Assembly (NCBI RefSeq): GCF_900639875.1 | Contig: NZ_CAAAIA010000010.1 | Span: forward strand, 1-62,654 | DNA length: 62,654 bases | Origin: Legionella impletisoli | GTDB taxonomy: Bacteria; Pseudomonadota; Gammaproteobacteria; Legionellales; Legionellaceae | Reading direction: 5' to 3' | Shown here: positions 58,161 through 62,654 of the stretch, piece after piece | Layout: every line of letters begins with the position of its first letter | How positions within the stretch are numbered: position 1 is the stretch's first letter | Made by a program: the position numbers and the translations under genes | The notes under the pieces: model-generated | Told to the model about the DNA's origin: nothing | Databases searched by the model: none | What the model saw: only the letters and a program-made list of their open reading frames with translations

Positions 58161-59084
58161 ATGAACGTGCTACGAGGGAACGGCCCATTTAGCGAGCTTA
58201 GTGCCGGATCGGTGGCTACAATCGGAAATTTTGATGGGGTGCATGTCGGCCATCAAGCTTTAATCCAAGTGTTACGCGAACAAGCCAGAGCTTTAAAGCT
58301 GCCGTTACTCGTTATTTTATTTGAACCCCAGCCCAGCGAATATTTTCATCTTACAAACCCACCTGCACGATTATCGAGCTTAAGAGAAAAAATTTTGGGG
58401 CTAAAAAAATTAGGGGTGGATTATGTTTATTGCATGGCGTTTGATCAAATGCTTGCAACGATGGATCCTATCGAATTTGTTCAACGATTTCTTCTCTCTA
58501 TATTACATGTCAAACTCTTGGTAGTAGGACAGGATTTCCGGTTTGGTAAAAATCGTGAAGGGGATGTTGGTTTATTGACTCGTCTTTTTAAAGTCCATGG
58601 ACGAAATGTACAACTGTTTTCTGATTTCCAATTGTTCGAAGAGCGAGTCAGTTCAACTAAAATAAGAGCCGCATTAGCGGAAGATGATTTACTGTTGGCA
58701 AGTAAGCTTCTTGGAAGAGCGTATAGTATGTGTGGCCGAGTAGTAAAGGGCGATCAGCGTGGCCGTCAATGGGGAATACCTACTGCAAATATAAATTTAA
58801 GCAAAAAAAAGCTTCCAATTCGTGGCGTTTATTTCGTACATGTGGTAAGAAATGGTACACTATTACATGGTGTTGCCAATGTTGGTTGTAGGCCAACCGT
58901 GGATGGTAGTAAGAATATACTGGAAGTTCATATATTAGATTTTAATCAATCCTTGTATGGAGAGTTATTGGAGGTTGTGTTTCTTCAGAAGCTACGTGAT
59001 GAGCAGCGGTTTTCATCGCTTGATGACTTAATTACAACCATTAAATCAGATATTGCAGCGGCGATTCACTATTTTAATAGCTAA
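58161..59084 (+). CDS. ribF: Bifunctional riboflavin kinase/FAD synthetase
   Basis: Makes FMN and FAD from riboflavin. The 307 residues have an N-terminal FAD synthetase (nucleotidyltransferase) domain with TIGNFDGVHVGHQALI (HxGH) near 20, VVGQDFRFGKNREGD and SSTKIRAALAEDD. The C-terminal riboflavin kinase domain has VVKGDQRGRQWGIPTANI (PTAN motif) and VANVGCRPTVDGSK. ribF before ileS-lspA is the normal order. FAD supply links it to the ETF genes elsewhere in the window. Confidence 0.95.
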   Translation: MNVLRGNGPFSELSAGSVATIGNFDGVHVGHQALIQVLREQARALKLPLLVILFEPQPSEYFHLTNPPARLSSLREKILGLKKLGVDYVYCMAFDQMLATMDPIEFVQRFLLSILHVKLLVVGQDFRFGKNREGDVGLLTRLFKVHGRNVQLFSDFQLFEERVSSTKIRAALAEDDLLLASKLLGRAYSMCGRVVKGDQRGRQWGIPTANINLSKKKLPIRGVYFVHVVRNGTLLHGVANVGCRPTVDGSKNILEVHILDFNQSLYGELLEVVFLQKLRDEQRFSSLDDLITTIKSDIAAAIHYFNS

Positions 59085-59163
59085 TCCTTGAGAAACCGGT
59101 TGACGTTTTCATAACAAAAGCGTCAAGCGATTTCTAGTGTAACCGACTTAAAGAGTAGAACTC

Positions 59164-61962
59164 ATGGCAGAATATAAAGACACTTTAAATTTACCTAACA
59201 CCCTATTCCCTATGAAAGCAAGTCTTTCGCAGCGGGAGCCAAGCATGCTATCCGAATGGGAAGCCAAAGAAGTCTATGAAAAAATTCGTAAAGCGCGCGC
59301 TGGTAAAAAACGGTTTATTTTGCATGATGGCCCTCCTTACGCCAACGGTCACCTGCATTGTGGGCATGCATTAAACAAAATTCTTAAAGATATTATCATC
59401 AAATCGAAAACATTCAGCGGTTATGACGCACCTTATGTTCCAGGTTGGGATTGTCATGGTTTGCCGATTGAGTTGAATGTTGAAAAAAAAGTGGGTAAGG
59501 CTGGAGTTAAGCTCTCTTTCGGAGAGTTTCGACAAAAGTGCCGTGAGTACGCTGCAAGTCAAATTGATATTCAACGTGAAGAATTTAAACGTCTTGGTAT
59601 TTTGGGGGAATGGAATAATCCCTACATTACCATGAGCTTTACCAACGAGGCGAACATCGTTCGAGCTTTAGCCAAAATTGTTGCTAACGGACATTTACAA
59701 CAAGGGTTTAAACCAGTCCACTGGTGTTTAGATTGTGGCTCAGCATTGGCTGAAGCAGAAGTTGATTATGAAGATAAAATGTCACCTTCCATAGATGTCG
59801 CTTTTTTAGCAGTTAATCCCAAAGCGTTTTTAGATAAAGTGGAGCGAGGATTGCCTGAAAAACAAGTGGTTGTTCCAATCTGGACAACAACGCCTTGGAC
59901 TTTGCCCGCAAACGAAGCGGTGAGCTTACATCCTGAATTAGAGTATGCTTTGATAGATTCAGGTAACCACTATTTTATTGTGGCAAATGAATTGGTGGGA
60001 GTCGTCATGGGACGGTTAGGGATTGAAAAATTTACTGTTCTTGGCCGTACTCAAGGAAGCGTATTTGAACATTTGCCACTGCGACATCCTTTTTACAATA
60101 AAGAAGTGCCTGTGGTTTTGGCAGAGCACGTGACGACGGAGTCAGGTACAGGCTGTGTGCATACCGCACCAGCTCATGGCCCAGATGATTATGTGGTTGG
60201 CCAGACTTATGACTTACCTTTAATCAATCCTGTTATGGCGAATGGTTGTTATGGTGAGGATGTTCCTCTATTAGCCGGTACACATGTACTGAAAGCCAAT
60301 GGGGAAATTATACAGTTATTACGTGACAAGGGAGTGTTACTCCATGAGGAGATGGTGCATCACAGCTACCCTCATTGCTGGCGTCATAAAACTCCAGTGA
60401 TTTTTAGAGCAACACCTCAGTGGTTTATATCCATGGATAAAAATAAACTGCGAGAACACATGTTGTCTCAGCTCGATAAAGCCAAGTGGGTGCCAGAATG
60501 GGGCCAAGCCCGTATTCGTCTTATGGTTGAGAACAGACCTGATTGGTGTGTTTCAAGACAACGTGCTTGGGGAACGCCAATTCCTTTGCTCGTGCACAAA
60601 TCCACTCGTCAATTGCATCCTGACACGGTTTCTTTAATGGAAAAAGTAGCTCAGCGGATTGAGCAGGAAGGAATTGATGCCTGGTTTAATCTGGCTATTG
60701 AGGATTTACTGGGTGAAGAAGCGGATTCTTATGAAAAAGTTACGGATACCTTGGATGTTTGGTTTGATTCTGGTGTAACACACTACACCGTCCTTCAAGA
60801 GGGTCATAAACTAGGATTTCCTGCGGATGTGTATTTTGAAGGGTCTGATCAGCATCGTGGGTGGTTTAACTCCTCATTAACCACCGCCGTGGCCATGTAC
60901 GGTATGCCTCCGTATAAAACGGTGCTTACCCATGGCTATACTGTGGATGCAGAAGGTAAAAAACTATCTAAGTCCAAAGGGAACTATGTGGCACTGGATA
61001 AGTTAATTAGTCAGCATGGTGCTGATATTCTGCGTTTATGGGTAGCCTCCACCGATTATCGTAATGAAGTCAGTATTTCTGAAGAAATCTTAAAGCGTAA
61101 TGCAGATGCCTATCGTCGTATTCGAAATACAGCGCGATTTTTATTATCTAATTTATTTGATTTTGTACCGGAGCGACATTCCGTTGCAATGGATAAGATG
61201 GTTGAGCTTGATCAATGGGCTATTGCACGTTGCCAGCAATTACAGGAAGACATATTAAAAGCCTATGAGCAGTATCAATTTCATGTCATTTATCAAAAAA
61301 TTCATAATTTTTGTGCGGTGGATATGGGTAGCTTTTATTTGGATATCATTAAAGATCGCCAATACACCACGCCTGAAAACAGTATTGCTCGTCGTTCATG
61401 CCAAACAGCGATGTATCATATCATTCATGCATTAACGCGTTGGCTTGCTCCGATTTTGTCTTTTACAGCGGAGGAAATCTGGCGATATATTCCTGGAGCA
61501 AGCACGGAATCCATTTTCTTAGAAACATGGTACGAGACATGGCCCAAATTCGATCATATCAACATGAAGGACTGGCAACAATTGCAAGCAATTCGAGATG
61601 AGGTGAACAAGGCGCTCGAATTAAAGCGTAAGGAAGGTGTACTTGGCTCAGCATTAGCTGCAGAAGTGATTTTATATGCTGACGAACAAGCGTTTAATTT
61701 GCTGAATCGGCTTGAAGATGAGTTGCGCTTTCTTTTAATTACCTCTGGGGCGAACGTTTTACCAATGGATGATAAACCGTCCGATGCTCAGGTTAATCAA
61801 GAGCTCGGTGTTGCTATTTCCGTTTTAGCGAGCGAACATGAAAAATGTGCGCGGTGCTGGCATCGACGTTCGGATGTTGGTGAGGATCCCCATTATCCTG
61901 ATCTTTGTGTTAGGTGTGTGGGTAATATAAGTGGAATGGATGAAGTGAGACGATTCGCGTGA
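59164..61962 (+). CDS. ileS: Isoleucyl-tRNA synthetase
   Basis: Class I synthetase of 932 residues. [16 protein letters not shown] near 57-72 is the HIGH motif, the editing domain contains [25 protein letters not shown] lies near 465, and KLSKS at 600-604 is the KMSKS variant. A C-terminal zinc knuckle (CARCWHRR ... CVRCV) ends the protein, as in E. coli-type IleRS (the mupirocin-sensitive class by architecture). The anticodon-binding region follows [17 protein letters not shown]. The stop overlaps the lspA start. Confidence 0.96.
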   Translation: MAEYKDTLNLPNTLFPMKASLSQREPSMLSEWEAKEVYEKIRKARAGKKRFILHDGPPYANGHLHCGHALNKILKDIIIKSKTFSGYDAPYVPGWDCHGLPIELNVEKKVGKAGVKLSFGEFRQKCREYAASQIDIQREEFKRLGILGEWNNPYITMSFTNEANIVRALAKIVANGHLQQGFKPVHWCLDCGSALAEAEVDYEDKMSPSIDVAFLAVNPKAFLDKVERGLPEKQVVVPIWTTTPWTLPANEAVSLHPELEYALIDSGNHYFIVANELVGVVMGRLGIEKFTVLGRTQGSVFEHLPLRHPFYNKEVPVVLAEHVTTESGTGCVHTAPAHGPDDYVVGQTYDLPLINPVMANGCYGEDVPLLAGTHVLKANGEIIQLLRDKGVLLHEEMVHHSYPHCWRHKTPVIFRATPQWFISMDKNKLREHMLSQLDKAKWVPEWGQARIRLMVENRPDWCVSRQRAWGTPIPLLVHKSTRQLHPDTVSLMEKVAQRIEQEGIDAWFNLAIEDLLGEEADSYEKVTDTLDVWFDSGVTHYTVLQEGHKLGFPADVYFEGSDQHRGWFNSSLTTAVAMYGMPPYKTVLTHGYTVDAEGKKLSKSKGNYVALDKLISQHGADILRLWVASTDYRNEVSISEEILKRNADAYRRIRNTARFLLSNLFDFVPERHSVAMDKMVELDQWAIARCQQLQEDILKAYEQYQFHVIYQKIHNFCAVDMGSFYLDIIKDRQYTTPENSIARRSCQTAMYHIIHALTRWLAPILSFTAEEIWRYIPGASTESIFLETWYETWPKFDHINMKDWQQLQAIRDEVNKALELKRKEGVLGSALAAEVILYADEQAFNLLNRLEDELRFLLITSGANVLPMDDKPSDAQVNQELGVAISVLASEHEKCARCWHRRSDVGEDPHYPDLCVRCVGNISGMDEVRRFA

Positions 61963-62426
61963 AAAAATGGTCTTGGTTTTTAGTGAGTGTGTTGGTTATC
62001 ATTTTTGATCAACTCAGTAAATATTGGGCGACAACCCACTTGTCGCCTTATGAACCCCATTCGTTTTTTCCGATGATTAATTTCACCTTGGCTTATAATA
62101 CTGGCGCTGCGTTTAGTTTTTTAAGTGGAGCTGGAAGTTGGCATCAATGGTTTTTTTTCAGTTTCAGTCTCGTGATGAGTTTGGTATTAATTATTTGGAT
62201 CATCAGAACATCCTCTTCAGCACATTTATTGTTGTTGGCATTAAGTCTTATTTTAGGAGGCGCGTTAGGAAACCTAGTGGACCGCTTTACCCTAGGACAT
62301 GTGATTGATTTTATTGATGTTTACTATAAGTCTTATCATTGGCCCGTGTTTAATCTTGCAGATAGCGCAATTTGTTTGGGTGCAGTGATCTTATTGATTG
62401 ATTTGGTCAAACATCCTGAATCCTAA
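61959..62426 (+). CDS. lspA: Lipoprotein signal peptidase
   Basis: Inner-membrane aspartyl peptidase that cleaves prolipoproteins, 155 residues, four spans. The start is GTG and overlaps the ileS stop (GTGA). The conserved motifs are FDQLSKYWA near 20, [16 protein letters not shown] near 45, [21 protein letters not shown] (catalytic Asp) near 105, and [12 protein letters not shown] (second Asp). A run of eight T lies in its coding region but keeps frame. Clients would include PilP. Confidence 0.95.
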   Translation: MKKWSWFLVSVLVIIFDQLSKYWATTHLSPYEPHSFFPMINFTLAYNTGAAFSFLSGAGSWHQWFFFSFSLVMSLVLIIWIIRTSSSAHLLLLALSLILGGALGNLVDRFTLGHVIDFIDVYYKSYHWPVFNLADSAICLGAVILLIDLVKHPES

Positions 62427-62440
62427 CCCTCTAGCCTCAG

Positions 62441-62455
62441 GGTAAACGCATCTAA
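62441..62455 (+). repeat. Partial copy of the repeat end after lspA
   Basis: GGTAAACGCATCTAA at 62441-62455 is the outer end of the repeat family seen at 56265 and 57328, without the following TTGACC part. It starts 15 bases after lspA and suggests a third insertion event or an imprecise excision. Confidence 0.4.
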
Positions 62456-62495
62456 TAGCATTAAATAAAATCAAAATATCTACTATCCTCGCTTT

Positions 62496-62588
62496 ATGGG
62501 CGAAATCCTGCCGAACTTCATTCAAGATCGACTAGATGCCCTGCATAAAGCCATAGATATCTACACAAAAAGAATAATTAGTATTTAA
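62496..62588 (+). pseudogene. Fragment resembling an IS110-type transposase
   Basis: Thirty codons (MGEILPNFIQDRLDALHKAI onward) end at a TAA. The sequence resembles the middle helical region of IS110-family transposases, where a LP-FIxxRLDALHxAI-type helix is common; this is memory-based, not searched. There is no ribosome binding site and no further transposase domain, so it would be a remnant. The remaining bases to the window end hold an ATG at 62621 too short to judge. Confidence 0.3.
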
Positions 62589-62654
62589 TATGGGATTTTA
62601 GTAAAAGTGGATAATAATAAATGGATTTAGAGTTACGCCATAAAAAGCGTTATG

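Noticed and set aside
62621-62654. ATG frame at the right edge
   Set aside because: Only 11 codons are visible and there is no clear ribosome binding site.
1-62654. tRNA, rRNA, CRISPR arrays, toxin-antitoxin pairs and phage genes
   Set aside because: None found on reading; intergenic regions are too short or lack the needed structures, although I could not run covariance or repeat searches.

Overview
The window is an AT-rich stretch of a gammaproteobacterial chromosome, most probably from a member of the Legionellales (Legionella or a close relative). The evidence is the codon bias, the conserved gammaproteobacterial housekeeping blocks, and a very large eukaryotic-like kinase/ankyrin/coiled-coil protein of the kind made by bacteria with a Dot/Icm secretion system. 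No Dot/Icm genes are in the window, so secretion is inference. I see no tRNA, rRNA or CRISPR array.

Layout. 1-5721 (minus): a giant protein open at the left edge, with a full set of protein-kinase motifs, ankyrin-like helix pairs and a coiled coil. 5904-9388: a membrane-bound spermidine-synthase-like protein and an unknown membrane protein. 9422-14996 (minus): parE, mrp, rlmH, rsfS and a POT peptide transporter carrying a nine-base homopolymer. 15261-18765: hutU, rnhA, dnaQ and an L,D-transpeptidase. 18819-20392 (minus): erpA and mnmA. 20543-31233: the lipid and replication block yceD-rpmF-plsX-fabH-fabD-fabG-acpP-fabF-mltG-tmk-holB-pilZ-tatD. 31331-32415: two unknown membrane proteins. 32452-41887: anmK, an MFS transporter, sdaA, ugd-galU, etfBA and ald. 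42039-45164 (minus): mrcA and an unknown gene. 45488-53736: pilMNOPQ-aroK-aroB-damX. 53834-56221: a type-B carboxylesterase and, convergent to it, pnuC. 56262-57391: a small island bounded by copies of one repeat and carrying short orphan genes. 57441-62426: a universal stress protein, ribF, ileS and lspA. 62427-62654: insertion-sequence debris.

How the genes fit together. The fab block makes the malonyl-ACP, 3-ketoacyl-ACP and acyl-phosphate intermediates of fatty acid and phospholipid synthesis, and leads directly into DNA precursor and replication genes. The pil block builds the inner-membrane and outer-membrane scaffold of type IV pili; a separate PilZ gene lies in the holB-tatD cluster. 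Envelope functions recur throughout: mltG, mrcA, anmK, L,D-transpeptidase, DamX and LspA. Amino-acid use (peptide import, HutU, SdaA, Ald) and electron transfer flavoprotein fit an organism that lives on amino acids.

The least ordinary features are the giant kinase/ankyrin protein, the family of inverted repeats at 56262-57391 with a further short match at 62441, a 13-base inverted repeat between acpP and fabF whose left arm lies in a 21-base motif that recurs upstream of ugd, and several lineage-specific unknown genes inserted beside conserved operons.
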